From assembly GCA_023853785.1 (NCBI GenBank), contig JAJIRX010000779.1, forward strand, positions 62,001 through 126,000: a stretch of 64,000 bases of DNA, given 5' to 3'. Numbering within the stretch: position 1 is the stretch's first letter; each line of letters opens with the position of its first letter. A program made the position numbers and the translations under genes. The notes under the pieces were generated by a model. The model saw only the letters and a program-made list of their open reading frames with translations. It was not told the origin of the DNA and did no database searches. Positions 38,552 through 49,225 of this stretch are shown piece by piece. This stretch comes from Psilocybe azurescens. Its lineage: Eukaryota > Basidiomycota > Agaricomycetes > Agaricales > Agrocybaceae.

Positions 38552-40043
38552 TCAATCGCTTTCCAACTGCAGGCTTGAAAGACTTTCTTGATCATAATTT
38601 TTCAGGGGATCCTTGCGGAGAGCCTCTGCCTCTGTAGTGGGTGCAGGTGCCTTTAAGTCGCCCTTTTAATTTTCATGATTGAATCAGCAATAGGCATGAC
38701 TGCTGCAGGTGCAATAGCTGCGGACTAGAATCAAGATAACGACATGGTCAGTCGCACATTGACGGCGGTCATAAGAGAGAAAGTCCACCTACTTCATCAC
38801 GGAACGGGGTGAAGCTAGGCGTAGGAGGTACCACCGCCGCGGACTCTGCTTCCTCGTCAATAAAAGGGACGAAGCCCCCGCAGGCACTTTCGCCGGCCCT
38901 GCTTGATCCTTCTTCTTTGGCGCAGGGGAGGTGGCATATCTCCTGGTCCCGGGTCCCGGAACGGCACGATTTTTGATCCTGAGCCTGAAGCAGCAGCTCC
39001 TGAGCCTGAACTGGCTACTATTCTCTTAGAACGTCCAGCCTGCTTCAGCGTTGACCCAGCCAATTTCTTGACCTCAGGTACGTTCTCCCTGATTCTGGTC
39101 TTACGTGTGCCTAGATCATTCCACTCATTGGTGGCATGTTCTGCTGCCTGTGCCTCCGATCCAGTGGGGTCGACGAATATCTGGATGCGGCTGTTCGATG
39201 AAGAAGAAGGTATACCAGGATTGGTTACTGGAGTAGTCCGCGGTACAGCCTGCCGTGAAGATGATGCAGGGACAGATGATGCGGTTGTCGCTAGGGCTTT
39301 CCTTGGTTTTTTGGGACGTAGAGGCGACTGGTTGAACATCTGGCAAATATTGGTTTGTCATCATGCGTTTTTGGAAATCCTGATATCTGCTTTGGAGATG
39401 TTCAAGAGGAAAGGCCTTTCTTGCTATGCCGAGGGCATAAGCTTCATCTGCTTCCTTGCGACTATTTCAAGCAGGTCGGTCAATCATCTAAGCAAACAAT
39501 ATATAAAGCCTCCACTCACCGACTATCCCTTTCAAGAACAGCTGCGTGTTCTTCATACAGTAAGGCAAACTCCGTCCCAATATCATTCGCGATTAGAAAT
39601 TTGTAGATGAGCGTTGGTCTGTCCACATAACTGGCATAAAGCAGCCACAACTTGAGATACTTGAGATCCCCTCTCCACTTTCTTTCTCTGTCGTCTTTCA
39701 AGACTCTAGTGGCCTCCTCCAAGAGTTCAACCAGGCCTGACTCTGCGGATTGACCTTGAGGGTAGTTCTCGACTGTCCAGTAAACCAGACGACAGTATGC
39801 CTCCAAAGGATCACCGTCCTCATCATCCAGCGCAATTTCGACGTTGATGCGGAGTCGGTTTCTAGTGACAGACAATTTCGCTTCTCTTTGGGCATGGGGT
39901 GTTGAAAGGATAGCTGATAAAGCCGTTACGCGACGCCCAGTGGCAAGTCGCTGAACATTTTCTTTCGCAGCTTCTAGAACATCACAGTCGACGATGTTGG
40001 AATTCGTTTCTGAGTTTGTATAATCTTCCTCAGTAGCCAACAT
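38552..40043 (-). CDS. MAD3: Spindle assembly checkpoint protein MAD3/BubR1 (no kinase)
   Basis: Checkpoint component that inhibits APC/C-Cdc20. Near the N-terminus is a KEN box (VLEAAKENVQRLATGRRV, KEN at about residues 27-29). The BUB1/MAD3 homology region follows: ALDDEDGDPLEAYCRLVYWT, VENYPQGQSAESGLVELLEE, YLKLWLLYASYVDRPTLIYK and LLYEEHAAVLERDSR, then EADEAYALGIARKAFPLEHL. The C-terminal half is Ser/Thr/Pro-rich, with FVPFIDEEAESAAVVPPTPS and a last exon ending EALRKDPLKNYDQESLSSLQ. No kinase domain follows, so it is MAD3 rather than BUB1. Three bases are missing at runs: G 38925-38928, C 38875-38879 and T 38664-38667. The start at 40043 is the first ATG of the frame. Confidence 0.85.
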
Positions 40044-40516
40044 TTCCGAGACAGAAAAAATGGATGAATGCACTGGAGTACAAGGACTGGATTGAAGTGG
40101 TTTTGGACAAGACACTGGACAGGTTCAAAGACGATAATTGGAAATTTCAGTCACGTTACCGTTGTGTTCCAAAACGCGTCGACGCGATCACAATTTGTCA
40201 GCTTTACGACAATGCTGGCCACGCCACCGATAACCGGATTTGGCCGGATGACCAAGAGCCAATCCTTCCGAGGTCCCTCATAGTCGTTCTCTTGTCGCAG
40301 CTCGAGGGAAGCCTGAGAAAGGGAAAAACGTATACTCTAACATCTTCTTTGTCTTGTTTCTCAATCTTTCTCACCTTAACCATTACGAAAGTCTTATCAA
40401 GCGCCCAGAAATCCGCCCAGGCAAGCACATACCCCCATCCAATTCCCGTCGAGCTCTTACCATAATCAACACACAACTCATCACTACTGTATTATCATCT
40501 CTAACACCTTACACAA
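40044..40516. other. Divergent promoter region of MAD3 and the F-box gene
   Basis: About 470 nt between divergent genes. Open frames here are short and I see no family in them. Confidence 0.4.
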
Positions 40517-42312
40517 ATGCGGCGCCACCCACCAAAGAGTAACAGTAACAGCTGGGGTACTGTTCCTCTTCCAATCCGTTCAATGCCACGGTCTTGCGAT
40601 CGATGCCGACTCATGGATTGCCATGCTATCCACGACTATACTGCATCTAAATGTCCCCTTCAATCCTGTGAGGCTTGCCCAGAGCTCGAGGAACTCGATG
40701 CAGAGATAGCAGACCTTCAAGATCGACTCATAAACCTCGTACAAAAACGATGGACGATGAAAAGTAAGGTCAATACCCACCACGATCAAATCCTTCATCG
40801 TCTGCCCGTTGAAATTGTGACCGATATATTTCTCCTCGTCGCCGACACACTAAGAGATTTCACTTTGTTGAAATGGGATCGTCCCACAGGATATTTCCAC
40901 TGTCCACCTCTATTTCTGGGGGCTGTCTGCAAGAGATGGCGGGATATTACCTTGGGATTACCGCTGCTGTGGACCAATTTGACTATCAATGCCTGGAGCC
41001 ATAAATCTCATCTCAATATCATGGAGGAATGGTTAAAGCGGTCCAGCACTGCCCCTTTATCTGTGGGGTATCATGGCGAGCATCTATGGGGACCAGGTGG
41101 AAGCACTAAGCCCCGTCCAACTCCCCGTCTGATACAGCTTTTGAGGATCCATGCCTCTCGTTGGAATAATATCACATTCAGTGGTCCATGGAAATCATTT
41201 CATGACCTAATGCACAACAGCGAAATCACAGCACCTGTTGATACCCTCGATATCCACATATTCATCGAAAACACCACCCAAATGGAACCTGTGCAGCTGC
41301 GGCAGCCCATTAATCCAAAAGTGCTTACCATCTGCGCTACCCCGATCAACAAAATTCCTCTTCAGTGGAGTAACCTCACTCGTCTTAACGCAACGTCAAT
41401 GCACCTCGACGAAGTATTGCATATCCTTAGTAACGGGAACAATTTGGTAGATTGCATCATCAAAGACGTCGTTGGGAATAAAGGCATATACTCGCTGCCT
41501 AACCCACCTATCGTCCACAACTCCATGCGCGTTTTGACTTTGGGCAGTCCCGACTTAGATAACTCGGATGTTCTCCTCTATCTGACACTCCCTTTCTTGC
41601 AAATCTTGGACTACGAGGCTCAACATGACCTTCTGTTACCCACCACACTCATCGCCTTCCTTGATCGTTCTCGAGCGCCTCTACATACATTCCGCTTCAA
41701 GTATACGATGGGCTCCCTCGTTATTCCATGGTATGACTGCCTTCCTGCTATTACACATCTGGAACTCGGCATCTACGGTTACAACGATGCGCTACATGCC
41801 TCAGAAGTTTTCCTTGAGGCTCTCGCAAGGACATCTAACCCCTGATCTTGCCACATCTCCGAGAATTGCGAATGTACATGCATTCTATCCCAAAGTCTTT
41901 CTGGTCCGTACTGCGTGATATCTGCCATGACTCACAATTTGGAACCGGAGCTTCGCGTACAAGCGGCCTCGATTCGGGTGACACTGCGAGTACCATTCCT
42001 CCGGATGACAATATTCCAGAAGCGAATTCCCGTCAACTTCAGCCTGTTGACCGGACTAGAAGACCATTAGAATCGGTCTATATTCAACACTTAGCCCAGC
42101 ATTGGAGAGAAATGACGGAGGATGATGTCATTCAACAGATGTTGGACACCAAAGCGTCTGGAATACGCAGTCTGGAAGTCAAGGACAACCACGGAAATGA
42201 CTTGATTACTAGTGCGATCAACGTGTCCACAAGTCGCCACCTACCATTTTCGAGAAAAAGGGCACGGCGGAATTCCACTTGGGATGAATGGCCATCTGAC
42301 TCAGAAACATAG
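40517..42312 (+). CDS. F-box protein
   Basis: Substrate adaptor of SCF ubiquitin ligases, of the large Agaricomycete F-box group. A Cys-rich start (CDRCRLMDCHAIHDY...) and a helix (ELEELDAEIADLQDRLINLV) precede the F-box (HDQILHRLPVEIVTDIFLLV, then FLGAVCKRWRDITLGLPLLW). Leucine-rich strands follow (LIQLLRIHASRWNNITFSGP, THLELGIYGYNDALHASEVF). The frame closes at 41845 after ARTSNP, but the next frame continues at once with LPHLRELRMYMHSIPKSFW and ends at 42312 (WDEWPSDSET). One base added to the C run 41839-41842 joins them (about 598 aa), so I treat it as one gene without introns. Confidence 0.75.
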
Positions 42313-42590
42313 GGCTTGCTGTTGAATTTCTCTTCTTGTTCCGGATTGTATTGTTTCTGTATTGTATCGTACGTGTTTTCTGTATCGCATCTTCTGGCAA
42401 CAGAAACCTCCCTTCTTTAAGAATTATTTGTGTCTGTGTACGCATGTGTATTAATAATTGTGTACCAAAATTGGGTACTGTGCTTATCGAGAATAACGAC
42501 CATCCAGCCAGTAAGTTAGCTCTTATGACTCGAGTCTTTTGTTGTTGTGCGCAGACAAGGTTGTGCCTTGTGTGTCATTACATTCTCATG

Positions 42591-42965
42591 GCTATTATCA
42601 AACTCTTACAGGATGCGTCCTTGCTGAGCCCTTCATCTTTAACTCCTGGCGATTCGACCAAATTAATGGAGCCGAAAGAATTAAGTCTCAGTTTGTATAA
42701 AGCACACCTCGATTGCTGCAACCATGCTCTTGACCAGACCCCAGACTACTCCCCTCCTCCATACCAGACAGCCATAACAGACACAATGGAATCTTTGCAT
42801 CGCCAGAAAGCGGGACTTATGTCGCTTCCAATAGAACTAATCCACAAGATACACAACTACCTTTTTCGACCTGTGTACGACTTAGCGCCGTCGATGTCCG
42901 AGTCATTTGAAATGGATCCTTCTCGGCAGTCATCCGATGTTACATCGGTACTATTCTCGAAGTCT
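42591..42965 (+). pseudogene. F-box-like fragment
   Basis: An open frame contains GLMSLPIELIHKIHNYLFRP, which resembles the start of an F-box, preceded by a Pro/Ser-rich stretch. The following residues do not resemble the family and run into the antisense of the decarboxylase gene. It may be a fragment of an F-box gene or a chance resemblance. Confidence 0.3.
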
Positions 42966-43573
42966 TTACAATGTCTCCCATGTTTGATCAATCGCTTTCA
43001 AGCTTCCTGGTCCACGGAAAACCTCGACAATGTCCGCTCGCTTAGACATCAAGTATCGGTCTGTCTGTATTCCATCCTTTGCCAGCTCCTTCCACCTCAT
43101 GAAATCCTCTTCGTTCCTCTTGTCTCCGAGTGCTTCTTTGCGCCGCTCCCAATGCCCCTTTGAAAAGGCAATAAATGTAACGATCTTGCGCTTCGGTATA
43201 TCGTAAACCAAAGAGACGATGGTCCCCGTTTCTGAAGATATGGACATGGTGTCAAAAGGTGTGCGCTCTACTCTGTAGGTACGACTGTCATACCTTCTAA
43301 GAAATTGCATTGCCATATCTCTCCAGGTCGGATACACTGGTATGAAGCGTTTTGATAATTCCGTCTTCCTGCCATTGGCCCTCCATGGATGGCATAGACG
43401 ATTCTATTCTAAATTGAAAGAGTCAACTTTATCATCTCTGTTTTTCAATAGAAAAGAAAAACCTTGTGGGAAAACCAAGACTCGTATCTCCATTTCTCGA
43501 CCTCTCCAGAGTCTGAGACTGACTCGTAGTCATACACCAGATGGACATCTAACAGGTCAGTCTCGAATGACAT
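42966..43573 (-). CDS. Phenolic acid decarboxylase-like protein
   Basis: Small calycin-fold enzyme family (PadC type) that removes CO2 from hydroxycinnamic acids such as ferulic and p-coumaric acid. Three exons, 43463-43573, 43294-43408 and 42966-43231, sum to 492 nt (163 aa) with no frame break. The start MSFETDLLDVHLVYDYESVS leads to KWRYESWFSHKNRIVYAIHG, GPMAGRRNYQNASYQCIRPG, EIWQCNFLEETGTIVSLVYD and IVTFIAFSKGHWE, the usual order of family blocks (Y-Y at the entrance, HGGPMAGR, W...W/E-TGT). Decarboxylase activity is inferred from family resemblance. A TATAAA lies only 36 nt upstream. The gene is embedded among F-box gene remnants. Confidence 0.75.
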
Positions 43574-43961
43574 TTTTCAATACTGAGGAGGGTAAGATAC
43601 TCGATGTCTTTATAAGTGCAAGTTTCCATCGTACTACTTCTCTGTTACCTGCATGGGCGTACGATCGGAACCGGAGTAGTGATCTGCTAGAAGGCTAGTC
43701 TGTAGTCAACTTGTACACTTCTCTGTTCCCCATCAGGAAGTTAGCATTTTAACTGTTCACTTTTTGACGGTTTTGACCTTAATGGAATAAGTATTAAAGC
43801 TATTATCGAGGTGGGTGCCGCCTCCTCTGGCATTGACTTTCATATCAGGTTCTAACTGAAAGGAGGCAGTTCAATTCAGTACATGGCAAGCTTGTCCATC
43901 TGCTCCGTCAGATTGTGTCCCAATGATTCATCTATCGGTTCCAGACGTCTTGGGCATTTAG
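43574..43961. other. Intergenic region with dispersed repeat
   Basis: Upstream region of the decarboxylase gene. Contains the inverted second copy of the 34-nt repeat at 43741-43774. No gene seen. Confidence 0.45.
43741..43774 (-). repeat. Dispersed repeat, copy B (inverted)
   Basis: Plus strand begins TTAGCATTTTAACTGTTCAC and continues TTTTTGACGGTTTT. Its reverse complement matches 17601-17634 apart from single-base differences. Confidence 0.5.
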
Positions 43962-44084
43962 ATGTCTCGACGATGCTTTGCCGAATTAAATCATTCAGCT
44001 CTCCCACGAAAGGTGCGAACTTCATTTCCCAAAAAGTTCACGCTTTCAGGTTTATACAAAGCAGCAAAGTTAGCGCCCTTTCAT

Positions 44085-44620
44085 TGCGCTGAATTTATTT
44101 CCCCAGTGCCGCATCTCCTGAACTCAAACGCACCACTATCGGATTCGGAAAGAGTTTCAATCAAGGACGCCATTGACAGGGTCTCGAATGAAATCTCTGC
44201 CGCTTCGAAACCTGCCTGGGGTACCAAAGCCGGCACGAAGAAGGCCTGAAGTTCATACAAACTCATGAAGCTAGTATAATATCCACGCTGCGACTGTTAC
44301 CCTCTGAGATTCTAGCAGAAATCATTTATATTTCTTGCAGGTCGTTCTTCCTGTGGGCACTGCATCCGGATGACTTCAGTCTCTCCTGCATTGCCATGGG
44401 CCGCTTCCCAAATCAGCAGATTGTGGAGATCGGCTGCCCTGTCTCTCCATCACGTATGGGCCAAAATTATGGTCGACACCTGCTTGTGGAAGAGCAGCAA
44501 CCCATCGATATCCTTTCTTTCTATATTCGCTACTCTGTTAGCCAGATCACATCATACCCGGCTCTGTATATGTTTCTGCACACTCTATCTCCCGCCCAGT
44601 AGTTGAACCCGACACTCCAC
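44085..44620 (+). pseudogene. Decayed F-box gene
   Basis: Typical Agaricomycete F-box N-terminus HLLNSNAPLSDSERVSIKDA, then in a second frame KFIQTHEASIISTLRLLPSE followed by ILAEIIYISCRSF (the F-box), then in a third frame QISRLWRSAALSLHHVWAKI (the F-box second half). Three frames are needed and the leucine-rich part that should follow is not recognisable after about 44620. It is a remnant. Confidence 0.6.
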
Positions 44621-46170
44621 CTCTGCTGCCTTTCCAGGAAAAGCTTTATATCTTCATCTTGTCCTACGAATCTTTTTAGGATATGAAGAAGTGGTATCGG
44701 CACTCGCTGGGTTCTGTTGCGAAATCCTAGGCAATTCCGCTGCTAGTAGTTACAATAGCGGTTGTAGTATCACACCTTCAGCTGCGAGCTAAGGATCCCG
44801 TTTGGATCCCGTCGACTACAACACCTCCGCCTCATATCACGCACCACTGTAGAGTGCCACGGCGCTCGAGCGCCACTGTCTTCCAGCAAAAAAAGAACCT
44901 CAAGCAGAAGCTCCGGAAATAACAGACAATTTCAACCCGACGATCATTCAATCCCTCCTTTCAGTCATCTTAAGAGGTTTTATTCAATTTGGGATTGTCA
45001 GGCTTAGACAGGCTCAGACTAGCTCAGACTCCGCGATAAAATCGAGCAGGCGTCCCTGATCGCTCGGATCTTCACCATGTAGAGAATGCCCATGTGGAGC
45101 ATGTTCAAAATCTATATGTGTGTACGTACGGGTGTTTTCTGGCCTCTTGGCTTCTTCCAACTTCCAAGAGCTCAACTTTTCTACTTGTATACTTACATAC
45201 TTTATGTGGGTCTAGATGTCGGACGTACACCAAACGTGCACCGTCTGATGCACCACATTTCAACTCTTCATCATCCCATATCCTTGGAGATACAATCTAC
45301 AACTTCCGTAAACGAGCGAGAGGTTTGCTCAACAAATGGGCGCCTCCCTTATACGACGACATAAAGCATCGGCGGTGGGCATTTCAAGGGCTCCTTCACC
45401 ACAAGTTTTGAGGACGGTGATATGTGGTAATGCCTTCTGCCCCAGAAATATTCAACAGACTTCAGGAAGATTTGCGATTCGTGGACTGGCTCCACAGCTA
45501 CTGACTTGCACACGGTATATACCCTTTCACTTGCCTTTCACAATATACGAAAGTATTTAAAGAAATCATGTTTATCCGTAACATTAATTTGTGGTCAACT
45601 CTCTCCTTGGCGACTCAGAGGATCTATTCTGACTAGGCCACCTTTTTCGACTCTCGTCCGAACATTGTTCTCATTCATTCTGCATTTTGTATATAGTGTG
45701 GGCACTTGATTTATGCTGGCCTTTCGCAGTGTATACTCTTGCTTCAAGGCCCAAGGCCCTTGTAGTTCACAAATCACCTTGGCTACAATTTATAAAGAGG
45801 CCGATGATTCCTCTTCTTCATCCCAATTTCCTCTCGCATAGCTTGCTAGGCACACAAGTCTTCCCTCGGGCTCGAAAGCATAAAAATCGGATTTATTCGT
45901 AACATTTCGTCAAGTACATAATTAATAATTCTAGTCATAAGAAGCGATACCAGAAATAGGAGGGAAGTCTACCGAGATACAACGGGAATGGGTCTGCGGA
46001 AAATAAATTAAGTTCCAGAGGTTATCAAGCAAGTACATAGTTGAAACGAGAAAAGTTACACCAAGGAAGAGAAAAGGGTATTACTGTACAAACATCACGA
46101 ATGGAAGAAGAGGAGCCGTGTGGGTTGCCGGAGAACATGTTGGTGGGTAATATACATAGCTTCATATGAG
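44621..46170. other. 1.5-kb region without a supported gene
   Basis: May include further decayed F-box sequence just after 44620; beyond that only short open frames. Confidence 0.35.
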
Positions 46171-47761
46171 CTACGAGAGAGATTCATCCAGTCTGGCTAG
46201 ATCATCTTTCGCGGAAAGCAGGACCTCCTGCAGCACAAAAAAATATAAGAAAGAGTGAATCAAGCAAAAGAGAGTAAAAAGTTTTCATACAGTTACAACA
46301 GCCTGCCTAGCCTCATCCTTGATCTCCTTCCAACGCCCTTCGTACGTTCGCAAAAGCTCGTCGTACTCATCTCTCTGCCTCCGATCGCCTCTCATGGCCG
46401 TCCTTATCACCGCGCGAAGCACACAGATGCCCGCCACCCACTCGACCTCATCGGGCTCCCACACCGCATCTCGCGCCATCATCTCCGAGAAGGCCCGGCC
46501 CATGGCATACGCATAGCCACTGTTATCGGTCTCGCTGACCCGGCCCATGCCGAGCATGCCCAGCTCGAGCGCCGCGGCGTGGATGCGGGCCCACTGGATG
46601 TGGTCCTTGCGACGCTGGCGGTCCATCGCGATGCGCTGCATCTCGTCGGAGAGCGAGGCAGACGAGCTCGAGGCCTGGGCTTGCTGTGGCGGCCGCTGGG
46701 ACGGCAGACGGGGAGGGGCGGTGGGCATCCAGGTCGAGTACTTGCGGATCTGCATCTGCAGCGCCCTGGGGCCTGCCAGAGGGCCAGCGACGCCGGCGTG
46801 CACGATAGAGTTGGAGAAATAGGCGGAGGCGTCCAGGAAGCGCCGCAGATACTGATGGGGATCCCTGTTGAACGAATTTGAAGAGTTGTCTGTCGAGATA
46901 GCCTCGAACAAAGCATCTACTATCGGCGTGAGTGGCGTTGGCGAGGGGTTGGCGACGACATAGCTCTGAACCATGTTGGCGACCGTCGAAGACTCAATCC
47001 CTGCAAGAACGACTCGCGCATCGTACTTTTGTTGATGCTCAAGCTGAGAGTTGTCAGATTGTGCGCTGACGTTGGGGTTGAGATGGCTGTGCTCATTGAA
47101 GAACTAGGTTGAAGACCACCGTATTGAATGGGCGATATCAAAGTCTGCGCTGCATTGACAGGGCTTCCTGCGCTGCTCTCGGCATGAGTGTATGGGACGA
47201 CATTCGGAGTTGTAACGGTGGGGTTCCAAGAAATGTCGTTGGCGAGGGCTGCAGCTGGTGTGACATAAATCAACGTTGCTCCGACTCTCAACCAAGAGGA
47301 AAAAATAATGAACATTGACTACCTTTCTCCGCTGCTTTCTTGGCAGACCGAGGACGTCCTTCCAACTTCCGTCGAGTACGGCCAACTGTGTTCTTGAACC
47401 AGTTGTAAATTTGCTGGTGAGAACATGCATGTTAGGCGACGATAATGAGCTGGGGTGGTGGCATTCAACACGAACCTCTTTGAATCTCGAGTCTGGTTCC
47501 TCTACACCAACGAATTCGTCGGGTAGACCAAACCGCGCAATGTAATCCTGGGCCCTTTCGAGAGCGAATTTCTTTGCATCTCCACGAATTGAGCCCTGGG
47601 ATCTTCGCTCGAATTCTGGGAGACTACTGGAGGATACGGGAAAGATGTAAGGATCGGGTGGATGTATGGATTGTTGTTGTCTACCTTTTAAGAAACGCTA
47701 GTTGCTGGTCGCTGTAAGCTTTCGGCAGGCGGGGCTTGTGTACCCTAGGATCGCTCGACAT
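46171..47761 (-). CDS. Conserved-looking protein of unknown function with WFxN motif
   Basis: The start MSSDPRVHKPRLPKAYSDQQ continues after an intron to SLPEFERRSQGSIRGDAKKF, IARFGLPDEFVGVEEPDSRF, and after another intron QIYNWFKNTVGRTRRKLEGR. The WFxN followed by Arg/Lys resembles helix 3 of homeodomains, so DNA binding is possible, but the rest of a homeodomain is not obvious. A Ser/Thr/Pro-rich middle leads to a helical C-terminal part (VQSYVVANPSPTPLTPIVDA, RRKDHIQWARIHAAALELGM, RGDRRQRDEYDELLRTYEGR). After an intron it ends EVLLSAKDDLARLDESLS. A base is missing near 47010, between STMRE and VVLAGIESSTVANM. No function assigned. Confidence 0.65.
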
Positions 47762-47957
47762 CTCACAGACCAGGAACTCATTCAAAACCCCAGCCCAACA
47801 AGATCACCTCTCCAAGAACGGAACTTGCCGGGTTGCATTTCATCCACCGCGAGATTTAATCAAATCCTAAATATGTGATATCATTTCTATCTGTAATGCA
47901 CTAGGGTATAGGTATGTAGGTAAAGCAACATAAAAACTACTATAGTATATAATGACA

Positions 47958-49225
47958 TCAATTGCTGGGTTTCCGGCTGACAACGAGATACATGGGTGTG
48001 AAAAGCTAACAGAGCAGAAAAAGATGATCAGAACGAGTTTGTGCCGGCATATTTTGGGACTAACCTTTGCTGTCCACTGCGAACGAGCGAATCGGCGGCG
48101 ACCTTCAATGACTCGCCAACGTCGTGCGTGCCCTTGGGCACCAGACCGAAGAACTCCATGACGCGGATGGCGTTGTGGCTGACAAGTTGGCCACTCCAGC
48201 TCATGCGCCAGACGGTAATATAATCCCACAATGTCTGCGCTTTTCGGATGTCTCCCTCCAAAGGATAATACCAAGGAACGGGATCAGGTCGGGCAGCCAG
48301 ATCTTCTTCGTGTTCGATCTGGAAGCCAACGGTCTTGAGAGCCTCGCGGGCTTGCCTGAGAGGACGCATTTCGGGGATACCGTTACCGAGTTCAATTTGA
48401 TGAGCAATGGCTTTGTGCTCTGGGATGGAAGGATCCCAGGTGTCAGTCATGCACCATTCGTATACACCGAACTGATGGGATTTCATTAGATGGTCTTGGA
48501 GAATGAAAATTTTTGTTCCGACTTACGACACCTCCGGGCTTCAAAACCTTGAATATCTCGCCATAGACACCTTCCCAGCTGGGAGCGTGGACAGTAGCCT
48601 CAATGGCATATACTATAGACATCGTTAGCTTAGGAAGATAACAAAATTAAAGAACACTTACCAGCATCAAAGTACCCCTCTCCGAACTGCTCCGACAACT
48701 TCATGAAGTCGCCTTTGACGAAGGTGACCTGGTCTTCCAAGCCGGCCTTCTTGGTGTACTTCCTGGCGCGTTGAATCTGGAAGTCGTTGTTGTTCAATCC
48801 AATAATCTGGCAATCCGTGAACTGGGCAATTTCCCGAGCGGGACCACCGACACCACAGCCGACATCGAGGACACGCATGCCGGGTCGGAGGGTCATTTGA
48901 GAAGCAAGGTAGTGCTCATGGCGGGCGAGGGAAGCCAAGAAGGCCTCACCCTTGTAGAAGCGAGAAAAGTGGAAGGACTGGGACCAGCCGTACTCGTACA
49001 GCTCTGTGGCACCGTCGTAGTAGCCTATAAGACAAACAGAGTTAAGCTCAGTCAAAAAGAAATCATCGGATGCAACTGACCATTTACGACCTCGGTGTAA
49101 GAGTCCAGACGTTTGTCATTGTCAGTCTCCTGTTCTTTTGTTGGGTCCTTTTTCCAGAACTTGGTATAGTTCTCGACACGGTTCTCAACTCGCCCGTCAT
49201 TACGCTGAACACCAGTGGAGGACAT
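47958..49225 (-). CDS. ERG6: Sterol 24-C-methyltransferase
   Basis: ER/lipid-droplet enzyme of ergosterol synthesis that transfers a methyl from SAM to C24 of zymosterol-type sterols. The start [20 protein letters not shown] leads through an intron to the sterol-binding segment [23 protein letters not shown] motif I ([17 protein letters not shown]), [14 protein letters not shown], then after an intron [15 protein letters not shown] and [20 protein letters not shown]. The last exon encodes [15 protein letters not shown] and stops at 47958. It joins in frame only if the A run at 48066-48068 (TTT on plus) is one base longer, giving QQK-LFTPMY as in other ERG6 proteins. As ERG6 is central to membrane sterols, sequence error is likely. 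Confidence 0.9.

Noticed and set aside
38903..39610. Plus-strand open frame of 235 codons
   Set aside because: Antisense of MAD3, whose homology region and KEN box are clear.
42966..43163. C-terminal part of the plus-strand frame 42336-43163
   Set aside because: Antisense to the decarboxylase exon, which has exact frame and splice sites.
46255..46881. Plus-strand open frame of 208 codons
   Set aside because: It is the antisense of the C-terminal helices of the gene at 46171-47761, which has the better coding signal.
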